A stretch of 64,000 nt of DNA from contig JACASX010000003.1 in assembly GCA_013390745.1 (NCBI GenBank), positions 100,549 through 164,548 of the forward strand, read 5' to 3'. Below are positions 37,631 to 45,563 of the stretch, one piece after another. A program made the translations under genes and the position numbers. The stretch's first letter is position 1; each line of letters starts with the position of its first letter. Source of the DNA: Marine Group I thaumarchaeote. GTDB lineage: Archaea > Thermoproteota > Nitrososphaeria > Nitrososphaerales > Nitrosopumilaceae. The notes beneath the pieces were generated by a model that worked only from the letters and a program-made list of their open reading frames with translations, did no database searches and had not been told where the DNA came from.

Positions 37631-38197
37631 TTAGATTACTTGCCATGGTCTTGTAGCAAATACTATGACATAAGCAGCTGCAATGATAATGCTCTGATAT
37701 GCAAGCATTCCATATGGGATTGGTTTCATGATTGCCTCTCCACTTACTACTACTGTTGTTCCTGGTCCTAGACCTGGTCCTACGTTTGCAACATTAAGTT
37801 GTGTGTGAACATGGTAAACACCTGGTTCAAGTGCCTTTGCAGTAATTGCATAAGGAATTATAGAGTTACCACCTATTTCGAATACAACACCTGGTGGGTC
37901 TCTAGCCATAATCTCCCATCTGTTACCGGAGTTTGTTGATTCTGAAAATAAGGAAATCCATCCTCTTTGGTCTCTTTCAACAAGGCTTACTAATACTCCA
38001 GTAAGAACAAGGGTTTCACCGGTATTTAGTGACTGTCGTGAAATTGCCTCATTTGTAATTTGAATAAAACGACTTTGCAGTTGTGCCTGAACACCATGAG
38101 CCTCGGCTGATTGAATAATCTCAGCAACATTTGGACCATACATACCAAGTACGAAAATGGCTCCAACTGTAACCGCTAAAAATTTTCTGTCTAACAT
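37631..38197 (-). CDS. amoB: Ammonia monooxygenase subunit B
   Basis: 188 residues, the short archaeal AmoB. An N-terminal signal segment ends in AEAHGVQAQL; H34 would become the mature N-terminal histidine, matching the CuB ligand His33 of particulate methane monooxygenase. H129 and H131 in VYHVHTQ match the His-x-His pair of the same copper site. One C-terminal membrane helix (about 163-180). ATG 38197 is 5 nt after the amoA stop, so it is probably coupled to amoA. An upstream in-frame start would overlap amoA and is less likely. Confidence 0.93.
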   Translation of the reverse strand: MLDRKFLAVTVGAIFVLGMYGPNVAEIIQSAEAHGVQAQLQSRFIQITNEAISRQSLNTGETLVLTGVLVSLVERDQRGWISLFSESTNSGNRWEIMARDPPGVVFEIGGNSIIPYAITAKALEPGVYHVHTQLNVANVGPGLGPGTTVVVSGEAIMKPIPYGMLAYQSIIIAAAYVIVFATRPWQVI

Positions 38198-38202
38198 GTT
38201 TA

Positions 38203-38853
38203 TCAGTCCCACTTTGACCATGCGGCCATCCATCTATACGTCCATGTGTTAAGCTTACAACCTAATGCTGCAAATGTACATGCTAGTACCGCTCCAGCTC
38301 CCGCTCCCAGAGCTACTGGGCTATTGTAGAACTTACCTACCTGCGGTTCTATCGGCGTCATGTATGGAGGCAATGTTGGTCTTGGATACTTGAATGCAGT
38401 TTCTAGTGGATCCGCTATCAACATCAACTGTACCATGTTGAACAGTGGCATTGACATTCCAACTAAAACTCCACCAAAGAATATCAGCGAGTGTTTATTT
38501 TTCTTTGTCGCCCAATATGCCAAGTCCAACAGCATACACGATGGAATCCACATTGGATGAACGATAAAATCTACCGGATAGCCAAGTGCAAACCATGCAA
38601 CTTTTGCAACCCAAGTATAGACTTGCATAATCAGACCATAGTACGTTGCAGTACCAGGTACGCCTGTAAATGTAAGATAATACACAGCACCAACAATAGT
38701 CATCAAAGTGTTGGCAATTGAGAATACGACAAACGATGTCCAAGCCCAATCAGTGTAGAAGATATAGTCTCCCGAGTTAATTGTTAACAAAGTTGAGTTG
38801 ACTGCAACTACAACTATGAATAAATAATGAGTACATCGTCTAAGCCAGACCAT
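38203..38853 (-). CDS. amoA: Ammonia monooxygenase subunit A
   Basis: 216 residues, exactly the archaeal AmoA length. It starts MVWLRRCTHYLFIVVVAVNS and ends TYRWMAAWSKWD; YPRPTLPPYMTPIEPQVGKF near 155-175 is the standard archaeal block. Membrane protein with about six helices. Residues 110-125 read DFIVHPMWIPSCMLLD, whereas common marine and soil forms usually read DFIVTPVW.PSAMLLD, so it is a diverged lineage. It is directly followed by amoB, with no amoC or amoX between. Confidence 0.97.
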   Translation of the reverse strand: MVWLRRCTHYLFIVVVAVNSTLLTINSGDYIFYTDWAWTSFVVFSIANTLMTIVGAVYYLTFTGVPGTATYYGLIMQVYTWVAKVAWFALGYPVDFIVHPMWIPSCMLLDLAYWATKKNKHSLIFFGGVLVGMSMPLFNMVQLMLIADPLETAFKYPRPTLPPYMTPIEPQVGKFYNSPVALGAGAGAVLACTFAALGCKLNTWTYRWMAAWSKWD

Positions 38854-38876
38854 TAAAGATCTAGCATGACTGTGAG

Positions 38877-38885
38877 TATATAAAA
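38877..38885 (-). promoter_or_regulatory. TATA box of amoA-amoB
   Basis: On the minus strand this reads TTTTATATA, centred 28 nt before the amoA ATG, so the transcript would have a leader of only a few bases. The spacing suits very high expression from a short-leader archaeal promoter. Confidence 0.6.
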
Positions 38886-39008
38886 TTTTATGAAATTTCG
38901 TGGATCGAGATACGCAAAAACCTAGAAATAAAAAAAACAGTTTTTTGAAGTATAAACTTGGATTTTTCTAAAGTCGGATCTATATCATATCGGGAAGATT
39001 AAGAAAGC

Positions 39009-39016
39009 TTTTTAAA
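39009..39016 (+). promoter_or_regulatory. TATA box of amoX
   Basis: TTTTTAAA is centred 27 nt before the amoX ATG (39040). It is divergent from the amoA promoter in the same 186-nt intergenic space, so both could be co-regulated from here. Confidence 0.6.
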
Positions 39017-39039
39017 CATTCTACATTGATATTCTGCAT

Positions 39040-39396
39040 ATGACTCTACCGAAAGGATTTGGCGGTGGCGGTGGCGGTGCCAGCCGTGCTGACGTCGAAG
39101 GCATGATTGGTAGGCGTATTGAGAACTATACTAATCTGATAACACTTTCCTACTTGGGTGCATTCTTTGCAACAGTGTTTGGAACAATGGTAGGTTACCT
39201 GTATTATCCATGGGCATACGCATCAGCAAGTGGTCACTTTGCGATGATTGTTTTGACGATCGTTGAAGCTCTTGGTTATATCTTCTGTGTCAAGGTTGCC
39301 GAGGAAGGGACAACCAAGAAAAGCAATGGTCAGATAACAGTTGCTCTTGTAGGTACAACAATAATTATGTTGTATGTGGCTTTGTACGTCTCCTAG
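39040..39396 (+). CDS. amoX: AmoX, archaeal AMO-associated membrane subunit
   Basis: 118 residues. A Gly-rich start (FGGGGGGASRADVEGM) leads into three to four hydrophobic helices (about 33-118) ending MLYVALYVS. It matches the small membrane protein (also called ORF38) found beside amoA in ammonia-oxidising archaea and later shown to be part of AMO. Here it points away from amoA instead of following it. Confidence 0.85.
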   Translation: MTLPKGFGGGGGGASRADVEGMIGRRIENYTNLITLSYLGAFFATVFGTMVGYLYYPWAYASASGHFAMIVLTIVEALGYIFCVKVAEEGTTKKSNGQITVALVGTTIIMLYVALYVS

Positions 39397-39541
39397 TGGT
39401 AAAATCACCAATTTTTTGATAGTATTTTTGCGCGTTACAAAATTTGTATTTAACCTATTTCCTCTGGATCAAATAATTCTCAACTCTTTGTGATGTTTTC
39501 TTGTCTTTGTCCCAGAAAACAATTTTACACAAGTATGACGT

Positions 39542-40402
39542 CTGGCACAACAACTTCAAAATTATGTACAGGAACCAAGACCATTTGTAAAATGGGCAGG
39601 AGGAAAAAGACAGCTCTTACATGAATTAGAGAGGAATTATCCAAAAAAATTTGACACTTATTTTGAACCGTTTCTTGGTGGCGGAGCTGTTATGTTTAAT
39701 TTATTGGCAAAACATCCAGACATGAAGTGCCATGTCTCTGATCTAAATTCTGATTTGATTTTGGCATACTTGGCAATAAGAGACAAAGTCACTGAAGTAA
39801 TAGAATCTCTGGAAAATCATTCTAAAAAATATGAAAAAAATCAAAGTCAATATTACTACCATGTCAGAGAGTTAGAACCAACATCTCAGATTGAAAAAGT
39901 ATCAAGATTGATTTTTCTAAATAAGACATGCTTTAATGGACTTTACCGTGTAAATAGTAAGGGAAAATTTAATGTTCCATTGGGCAGATATACAAATCCA
40001 AACATTGTCAATAGAGAGAACCTACTAACAGTTAGCCGAATCTTACAGTCTTCAAATTTAGAATTTTTCTGCAGAGATTTTGAACAGAGTTTGCATGACA
40101 TCAAAAAGGGTGATTTTGTGTATTTTGATCCTCCTTATCAGCCAGTTAGTAATACAGCCAATTTCACAAGTTATACAAACAAGTCATTTACTGATGATGA
40201 TCTTGAAAGATTAGCAAATCTTGCCGAAAAACTAGATTCTATGGGATGCAAAGTCTTGCTTTCAAATTCAAAGTCCAAAATAGTTGAAAATTCATTTTCT
40301 TCATCAAAATGGAAAATCAAAGAAATCAGAGTAAATAGAGCGATAAACTCTGACTCTAAAAAGAGAACAGGTCATTACGAGATTCTGATTAAGAATTACT
40401 AA
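39542..40402 (+). CDS. Dam-type DNA adenine methyltransferase, start unclear or frameshifted
   Basis: About 287 residues of D12-class N6-adenine methylase. Motif X/I are intact: PFVKWAGGKRQLL then FEPFLGGGAV; catalytic DPPYQP lies near residue 202; C-terminal GHYEILIKNY. No ATG, GTG or TTG occurs in frame until 39692, which is after motif I, so the true start is unresolved. An upstream GTG/ATG (39490/39493) opens another frame that ends at 39623. Either a one-base shift near 39541-39560 or an unusual start codon is involved. It may be a solitary methylase; no restriction enzyme is adjacent. Confidence 0.75.
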   Translation: MAQQLQNYVQEPRPFVKWAGGKRQLLHELERNYPKKFDTYFEPFLGGGAVMFNLLAKHPDMKCHVSDLNSDLILAYLAIRDKVTEVIESLENHSKKYEKNQSQYYYHVRELEPTSQIEKVSRLIFLNKTCFNGLYRVNSKGKFNVPLGRYTNPNIVNRENLLTVSRILQSSNLEFFCRDFEQSLHDIKKGDFVYFDPPYQPVSNTANFTSYTNKSFTDDDLERLANLAEKLDSMGCKVLLSNSKSKIVENSFSSSKWKIKEIRVNRAINSDSKKRTGHYEILIKNY

Positions 40403-40476
40403 AGCTCCGAGCGGGATCTGAACCCACGACCTTTACATTACCAATGTAACGCTCTACCAGGCTGAGCTATCGGAGC
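40403..40476 (-). tRNA. tRNA-Thr (anticodon GGU)
   Basis: 74 nt, no intron. Acceptor GCTCCGA/TCGGAGC, discriminator U (usual for archaeal tRNA-Thr), D arm GCTC/GAGC, anticodon stem TTACA/TGTAA with loop TTGGTAA giving GGU. T arm GTGGG-TTCAGAT-CCCGC: position 58 is G instead of the conserved A. It abuts the methylase stop codon. CCA not encoded. Confidence 0.93.
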
Positions 40477-40569
40477 ATGTCGATCCGTCAGTAAAAATCC
40501 TTATAATTCTTGGTAAAATTTTCCGGAACCATAAACTGTTAAATTTCGCTGACAGCTAGCTAGGCTAGT

Positions 40570-40691
40570 GCAGGAGTAGTCAAGCCTGGCCAAAGAAAGC
40601 ATGTATGCTTTTGGACACGCGGGACTTAAGATCATAAAAATGGGTGATCCCGTCTCTCAGGAGTTCGTGAGTTCGAATCTCACCTCCTGCA
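40570..40691 (+). tRNA. tRNA-Leu (anticodon UAA) with two introns
   Basis: 122-nt gene. Acceptor GCAGGAG/CTCCTGC, discriminator A, 14-nt variable arm and T arm GTGAG-TTCGAAT-CTCAC. Removing 40597-40617 (21 nt) restores the D stem GTC/GAC and base 26. Removing 40631-40646 (16 nt, canonical site 37/38) restores the loop CTTAAGA on stem CGGGA/TCCCG. The result is a standard 85-nt tRNA-Leu. The first intron is non-canonical, near positions 24/25, and its boundaries can shift by one base. It carries a 7-bp hairpin together with adjacent exon sequence. Confidence 0.9.
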
Positions 40692-40692
40692 C

Positions 40693-41079
40693 TTATTTTG
40701 TTTGTTTAATTCCTTTAGCATTCAGGACTTCGTAAACATCAGGAAGTCCGAAAACATAGCCAATATGTACGCAGTCCTTTTCTTCACATAGTAAGCAGTA
40801 AAGTTCACCATTTTGAATTGCCACTTCAGCAATTCTATTTTTAATATTATCTTTGAGAATAATCCTATCTGCGTCAACTGAAACCTTTTCCAATTTTGGT
40901 GCGTAACGTGCAAAGGTTTTGTCTTTTTTCATCACATCTTCTAGTAGGTATGTGACATATCCAGCAAAACTGTTGACACCCTTCATTGTCAACTCATCTT
41001 TGTTCTTTTGATATGTCTGGTTAAATTTATCGTAAACTGCTTCTGATAATGTTACTGTTTTGAATCCTGGTTTTGGCAT
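40693..41079 (-). CDS. Hypothetical protein with C-terminal Cys/His cluster
   Basis: 128 residues starting MPKPGFKTVTLSEAVYDKF, which looks like a ribbon-helix-helix type DNA-binding start. A C-terminal CLLCEEKDCVHIGYVFG could hold zinc. A TATATA element near 41116 lies upstream of this start but inside a longer reading to 41112, so the shorter form is chosen. Likely a small regulator, by inference. It is divergent from the gene at 41188. Confidence 0.55.
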   Translation of the reverse strand: MPKPGFKTVTLSEAVYDKFNQTYQKNKDELTMKGVNSFAGYVTYLLEDVMKKDKTFARYAPKLEKVSVDADRIILKDNIKNRIAEVAIQNGELYCLLCEEKDCVHIGYVFGLPDVYEVLNAKGIKQTK

Positions 41080-41187
41080 ATTATGTACCTTACCGTAAAT
41101 TAAAGTACTCAACTATATAATGTTTTTTGTAGTATTTTTTTTACCAGTAAGAATCAGCCTTATACCAGATAAATGCAGTTTATCATC

Positions 41188-42084
41188 ATGACAAGAGGAT
41201 ATCAAACTGAGGAAATAAAAGAGAAACTAGTAGATTTGCTGAGTAGTTCTAAGACAGGACTTTCCGGGCTTGAGATTTCTGAACGTTTGAACATTAATCG
41301 TATTACGACAACAAAATATCTTAATGTGTTTGCCGCTGAAGGTTTCGTTAAACAAAAAAACATTGGTAATGTTAATCTCTGGTTTATAGAAGATGGTACA
41401 GAGAAATTTCATTTTCCAGAAGATTTTTTCAAAGTTAAAACCAAATACCTTGAATATCTGACCGCACGAAAGGAAAAACTGGCATATAATCTGGTTAGAA
41501 ACTCTTTTCATTCTACAACACAACCAGTGAAGCTCATAACGGAGATTATTGTTCCTGCAATACAGTCAGTATATGGTATTTTTGATCAGGGCAAAATTGG
41601 TAAATCCGAACTCAATTTTCTTGAAAAAGTCATTTCAAACTCGATACAAATAGTCAATCTTGGAAATTTTGAGATTGAGACGAAAAAGAACGTAATTATG
41701 ATAGCAGCCGACTATCAAAGCACTCTCTTTTCAGAGGCCGCATCCGCTTCTTTTCATGCAGATGGCTGGCAGGTTTATTCCCTAGGTGACATGTCCTCAT
41801 CTATTGATGTTTTATTTGACCTTGATTTACAGAAGTTTCTAGCTAAAGTTTGGAAGTCAGGAATGGGCATGATGGTAATAGTAATATTTTCATCAACAGC
41901 TGAAAGCATGAAATTCTTTGCAGAATCTGTTAATTCTATCAAATTAAAATCCAGAAAGAATCTATATCTTGCAGTTTGTGGTGACATGAAGAAGAATACT
42001 AAAATTAAGGCCGATTTGATAGAGGAAGACATTCAGGCTGTACTACAATGGTCACAAACAACCTTTGAAAGCTATATTTCATGA
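41188..42084 (+). CDS. Winged-helix regulator fused to a degenerate cobalamin-binding-like domain
   Basis: About 298 residues. The N-terminus (about 1-75) is a winged helix (GLEISERLNINRITTTKYLN). The C-terminal part (about 110-290) resembles a B12-binding module: a helical cap, then an alpha/beta domain beginning NVIMIAADYQS. The corrinoid-binding Asp-x-His-x-x-Gly is absent (AADYQSTLFS instead), so cobalamin binding is doubtful. The start is placed at 41188 because TATA (around 41161) is 26-27 nt upstream; an earlier ATG at 41173 exists. A sensor-regulator role is inferred. Confidence 0.6.
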   Translation: MTRGYQTEEIKEKLVDLLSSSKTGLSGLEISERLNINRITTTKYLNVFAAEGFVKQKNIGNVNLWFIEDGTEKFHFPEDFFKVKTKYLEYLTARKEKLAYNLVRNSFHSTTQPVKLITEIIVPAIQSVYGIFDQGKIGKSELNFLEKVISNSIQIVNLGNFEIETKKNVIMIAADYQSTLFSEAASASFHADGWQVYSLGDMSSSIDVLFDLDLQKFLAKVWKSGMGMMVIVIFSSTAESMKFFAESVNSIKLKSRKNLYLAVCGDMKKNTKIKADLIEEDIQAVLQWSQTTFESYIS

Positions 42085-42096
42085 TTTAAAGAAATA

Positions 42097-42171
42097 TGGG
42101 CCCGATGAGATTCGAACTCATGACCTTTCGATTATCAGTCGAACGCTCCAGCCAAGCTGAGCTACGAGCCC
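42097..42171 (-). tRNA. tRNA-Ile (anticodon GAU)
   Basis: 75 nt, no intron. Acceptor GGGCTCG/CGGGCCC with one G-U pair, discriminator A, D arm GCTC/GAGC, anticodon stem TTCGA/TCGAA with loop CTGATAA giving GAU, T arm ATGAG-TTCGAAT-CTCAT. CCA not encoded. Confidence 0.94.
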
Positions 42172-42209
42172 TGAAAAATTTTCTTAGATTACGTGTTTTA
42201 AGTTTTCTG

Positions 42210-42758
42210 TCACTTCCATTTGATTGAACATCCAATGGATGGGTCAAAATCTTTCTCTATTTTTTCTCCCGCAAGGTGTTTTTGGATATTCTCCTGCATT
42301 GTATTTTCAGTCGCAGTATCATCCGGATTCATGGCATTATCAATCCTGCCATGAAAAATTAGCTTTCTATTTTCATCAAAAAGGAATGGATCAGGAGTAC
42401 AAATCGCACCATACTTTTTCGCTACATCCTGTTTTTCGTCTACAAGATAATCAAATTTTATACCTTTTTCATTGGCAATTTTTTTCATATTTTCAAAACT
42501 ATCATCTGGATATTCGGTAGAATCGTTACTATTGATGCCTATCAATGCAATACTTTCATTGAATTTTTCATGAATCTGTTTTATAGCATCAATTTTTGCC
42601 TTAACATATGGACAGTGATTACACATGAAAATTATCAACAATCCCTTATTTCCTGCATAGCTGTCAAGAGAATGCATTTCATCATCAATTCCCTTAAGCG
42701 AAAAATCAGGTGCGCCGTCCCCAGTTTTTAGTGTGATTTTTGATTCTAATAATACCAT
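42210..42758 (-). CDS. Thioredoxin-fold peroxiredoxin-like protein
   Basis: About 182 residues starting MVLLESKITLKTGDGAPDF; an earlier in-frame start would add 13. APDFSLKGIDDE is the AhpC/TSA-type entry, and CNHCPYV (about 55-61 from the chosen start) is a CxxC redox site. Such thioredoxin-like proteins reduce disulfides or act on peroxides. No signal peptide is evident in the short form, so it is probably cytoplasmic. Confidence 0.78.
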   Translation of the reverse strand: MVLLESKITLKTGDGAPDFSLKGIDDEMHSLDSYAGNKGLLIIFMCNHCPYVKAKIDAIKQIHEKFNESIALIGINSNDSTEYPDDSFENMKKIANEKGIKFDYLVDEKQDVAKKYGAICTPDPFLFDENRKLIFHGRIDNAMNPDDTATENTMQENIQKHLAGEKIEKDFDPSIGCSIKWK

Positions 42759-42841
42759 TAAAAAAAATTCTATCAAATCAAATAAAATCCTTGCCAATTA
42801 AAGACAACAATTAAAATCTATACGGCAATGATTCAAGAGGA

Positions 42842-42915
42842 GGGCTGATAGTTCAGACTGGTAGAATACTCGCCTTGCACGCGAGGGGTCAGGGGTTCAA
42901 ATCCCCTTCAGTCCA
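42842..42915 (+). tRNA. tRNA-Ala (anticodon UGC)
   Basis: 74 nt, no intron. Acceptor GGGCTGA/TCAGTCC, discriminator A. The acceptor's third pair is G-U (G3-U70), the universal identity element for alanine. Anticodon stem CTCGC/GCGAG with loop CTTGCAC gives UGC. T arm AGGGG-TTCAAAT-CCCCT. CC follows but not CCA. Confidence 0.95.
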
Positions 42916-42977
42916 CCTTTAAAAATAAACAGACAACGGATCACTAACAACTTTGAAGATTTTAGATCAACTTAAAT

Positions 42978-43106
42978 ATGAAATATAGAGCGTTAGTAAA
43001 TATGGGAGTAGCTGACATGTGGCCTGTGTATATTCCACTAATTGTTGGATTAGCACCAGGATTAGTGTACTTTATAGCAATTACTGCTAGAAAATCTCGC
43101 AAGTAA
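42978..43106 (+). CDS. Single-helix membrane microprotein
   Basis: 42 codons, ATG to TAA: MKYRALVNMGVADMWP, then a hydrophobic helix VYIPLIVGLAPGLVYFIAIT, then ARKSRK. A second ATG at 43002 would give 34 residues. The layout (short exposed N-terminus, one helix, basic tail) is that of a small integral membrane protein. It lies alone between tRNA-Ala and the PPAT gene. Small one-helix proteins occur in respiratory and AMO complexes; a link is speculative. Not recognised. Confidence 0.5.
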   Translation: MKYRALVNMGVADMWPVYIPLIVGLAPGLVYFIAITARKSRK

Positions 43107-43193
43107 ACAAAATTCACGTCTTTTAATTTCAGTATTTGTTCTAATTGTTTTCTACATGAAAAACTATAATCTAACTTCAAACATAGTTTTTTG

Positions 43194-43658
43194 ATGGAAT
43201 CATTCGATCTAGTTGCTATGGGGGGAACATTTGATGTCATTCATAGCGGACACATAGCATTACTAGGCAAGTCATTCTCAATCTCATCAAAAGTTATCAT
43301 AGGTCTTAGTAGTGATCAGCTAGCAGAAAAAAGAGGAAAAAATCTGGATAACGATTATTCAAAAAGACTTTCATCGCTAAAATCTGCAATTGAGAAAAAC
43401 TTTCCCAATTCTTCATATGAGATAAGCAAACTGGAGAATGACTTTGGACCAGCAGTTATCAAAGGTTCCGTGAAAGCACTAGTTGTAAGTGAGGAGACTA
43501 GTAGCAAAGGGGTACATCTTAATGAATTAAGGGCAGAGAGAAATTTACCGCCTGTGGAAATAGTCGTGGTACCAATGGTTTTAGCTAAGGATGGGAAAGC
43601 CATCTCAAGCACCAGAATCAAGAACTCTGAGATTGACAGCAGTGGAAATTTGAATTGA
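43194..43658 (+). CDS. coaD: Phosphopantetheine adenylyltransferase (archaeal PPAT)
   Basis: 154 residues, nucleotidyltransferase fold. GGTFDVIHSGHIALL contains the HxGH motif and ISSTRIKNSEI carries the ISSTR motif. It makes dephospho-CoA from 4'-phosphopantetheine and ATP. The form is the archaeal/eukaryotic PPAT type. ATG 43194 is preferred over the TTG one codon before. Confidence 0.85.
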   Translation: MESFDLVAMGGTFDVIHSGHIALLGKSFSISSKVIIGLSSDQLAEKRGKNLDNDYSKRLSSLKSAIEKNFPNSSYEISKLENDFGPAVIKGSVKALVVSEETSSKGVHLNELRAERNLPPVEIVVVPMVLAKDGKAISSTRIKNSEIDSSGNLN

Positions 43659-43717
43659 CAACCAACTTGCCTATCTTTGAGTAAGTGGAATAAAACAAAA
43701 ATTTCGGCAGTAATGAT

Positions 43718-44047
43718 ATGAGCATTACCAATAAGATGTTGAATAAGATAGATGTTGACATTCAGAATCTACAAGGCGGTCTTCAGCCGGAAAATTTAGA
43801 GTATTGGTATAAAAAAATCACTGATGAAACAATAGAGATTCTTCCTCCGTGGTTAACGGATAAAATCAACATCAAACAGGATCCAATACTTCCATTGAAA
43901 TTTAACGTAGATATTTCAAAGAGAGCGGTACGCTACTTTATGCAAGTGATTGATTACAATTTGCCAAATATGCCTTACACAACGCAACTATACTTTATGA
44001 AAGTTCAGGAAATTGTTAGTACAAGCATGGACAAGTCATTGGTCTAA
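43718..44047 (+). CDS. Hypothetical protein
   Basis: 109 residues, not recognised, no membrane segment. Content is helical with aromatic clusters (ENLEYWYKKITDETIEILPPWL, residues about 26-46, shown in part as LEYWYKK). It ends 2 nt before the convergent gene at 44050. Cytoplasmic by composition. Confidence 0.5.
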   Translation: MSITNKMLNKIDVDIQNLQGGLQPENLEYWYKKITDETIEILPPWLTDKINIKQDPILPLKFNVDISKRAVRYFMQVIDYNLPNMPYTTQLYFMKVQEIVSTSMDKSLV

Positions 44048-44049
44048 AT

Positions 44050-44334
44050 CTATTCCTTTATAATTTTGACAGAACTTCCTACTGTTTCAGTCTGCACTAT
44101 TTTCTGCTTTTTTTCTATTACTGATTGAATGAAATCCGTAAAAAGCAGTGCTTGATCATTATCTTCTAAAACAACGCTGTGTGCAGATTTGTCCTTTATC
44201 GAAAGTACTACCTCATTTTCGACTACATTCAAAATTTCAGTGACGTATGTTTCCTTTGTATCGTTAACGAAAATTAGGTTTGCAAGCTTTTGAGCCTCAT
44301 ATTTGTCCCGACAGAGTATTGTTATGGTGTTCAA
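44050..44334 (-). CDS. Hypothetical protein co-translated with TrpRS
   Basis: 94 residues, soluble, alternating beta and helical segments (MNTITILCRDKYEAQKLANL at the start). It overlaps the trpS 3' end by 4 nt, so it belongs to that operon. No family recognised; possibly a small regulator or chaperone, but nothing in the sequence decides this. Confidence 0.5.
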   Translation of the reverse strand: MNTITILCRDKYEAQKLANLIFVNDTKETYVTEILNVVENEVVLSIKDKSAHSVVLEDNDQALLFTDFIQSVIEKKQKIVQTETVGSSVKIIKE

Positions 44335-45440
44335 TCTTTTAGTAGAAATTTGTCAAGTTGGTCTCTTGCCTTTTCGCGTTTTTGCTGATGGGGAGTCAGA
44401 AACTTGTTGATCTTTTCAATTAGAATTTGTTTAAGCTCACCAGTAAGCATCTTTCCTGATTTGTAATCATCATGAATTTGCTTTAGCTTTTTGTCGTCTG
44501 GCTCAAAGAAGATTCTAAGATATTGGTATGATACATCAATGTCTGGATTACCGCCTTTTTTTCTATGCTCTTCTATGTCTGGCTGACCACCAGAAAACGC
44601 ATACTTGTTAATTTTCTTCTTTACAACTTCAGGAGAGTCTGTGGTGTATATTGTCTCATTTTCATTAGATGCGGACATTTTTCCCTTGGGACCCCCAAGC
44701 GCTGGAATCATAATATTATGAATCAATGCTGGTTTTGGTTTGTTCATTTTTGGCGCTATATCCCTTGTAATTCTAAAATGCGGATCTTGATCAACTCCAA
44801 ACGGAATCAAGACAGGCATGTCTTCTATAAAGCATGGAGCAGATTGTAGCGAAGTATAAAATATCATCCCAACGTTAGTTTCATTTTTGAATCCAAAAAC
44901 CGCCTTTGTATTTGAAAAATTTATTCTCTTTGCAACTTCCGCTGCAATTGGATACAATGTCTTTATGTTTTTTGTATCAATAATGATTTTAGTATTTTCC
45001 GGTTTGAAACCTAGTGCTATAAAATCAAGCGCATTTTCAAGCGCAAACTGTGATGTTTTCTCTAACGTCATGTCTTTTTTTGCCCAGAATTTTTCGTCAT
45101 CTGTAAGCTGGAAATACATTTTCACTCCAAACTTATCTTGAAGCCATTTTGCAAAAACCCATGGAACTAGGTGACCGATATGAGTATGGCCAGAAGGACC
45201 TCTGCCTGTGTATAGAAAGAATTTCTTGCCTTTCTCATAATCATCCAAAAGCCTGTTCAAATCTCTGTGTGAGAAAAAAATCCCCCTTCTTAGCATGAAA
45301 TGTGACTCGTTGGTAAATTTTTCAATTTTTGATAAAAGTTCTGGAGTAATTTTTTGCGTTCCAAATCTTTTGATCAGTTTGTCATAATCAATATCACCCT
45401 CAACATTCCAAGGTGTGACAACAAAATCATCCGCTGGCAT
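44331..45440 (-). CDS. trpS: Tryptophanyl-tRNA synthetase
   Basis: 369 residues, class Ic archaeal/eukaryotic type. The HIGH-like motif lies in GRGPSGHTHIGHLVPW near residue 79, and the KMSKS-like motif in GPKGKMSASNENE near 255. FTDDEKF-like LTDDEKFW follows. It cooperates with the two-intron tRNA-Trp at 53203 in this same window. Confidence 0.94.
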   Translation of the reverse strand: MPADDFVVTPWNVEGDIDYDKLIKRFGTQKITPELLSKIEKFTNESHFMLRRGIFFSHRDLNRLLDDYEKGKKFFLYTGRGPSGHTHIGHLVPWVFAKWLQDKFGVKMYFQLTDDEKFWAKKDMTLEKTSQFALENALDFIALGFKPENTKIIIDTKNIKTLYPIAAEVAKRINFSNTKAVFGFKNETNVGMIFYTSLQSAPCFIEDMPVLIPFGVDQDPHFRITRDIAPKMNKPKPALIHNIMIPALGGPKGKMSASNENETIYTTDSPEVVKKKINKYAFSGGQPDIEEHRKKGGNPDIDVSYQYLRIFFEPDDKKLKQIHDDYKSGKMLTGELKQILIEKINKFLTPHQQKREKARDQLDKFLLKD

Positions 45441-45563
45441 TCAAGGTTGACTTTGATTTAATGTTAAAAAGTCTTATTCCATTATTTTAACCACTTTCTA
45501 ATCAAAAAAACCGTAACAATTGTCCTAGCTAATTTAATTAAGTCTTTTTGGAACGATGAACTA

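Noticed and set aside
38198..38233. Upstream start of amoB overlapping amoA
   Set aside because: The residues are encoded by the amoA end, and archaeal AmoB starts at MLDRKF with the right signal-peptide length.
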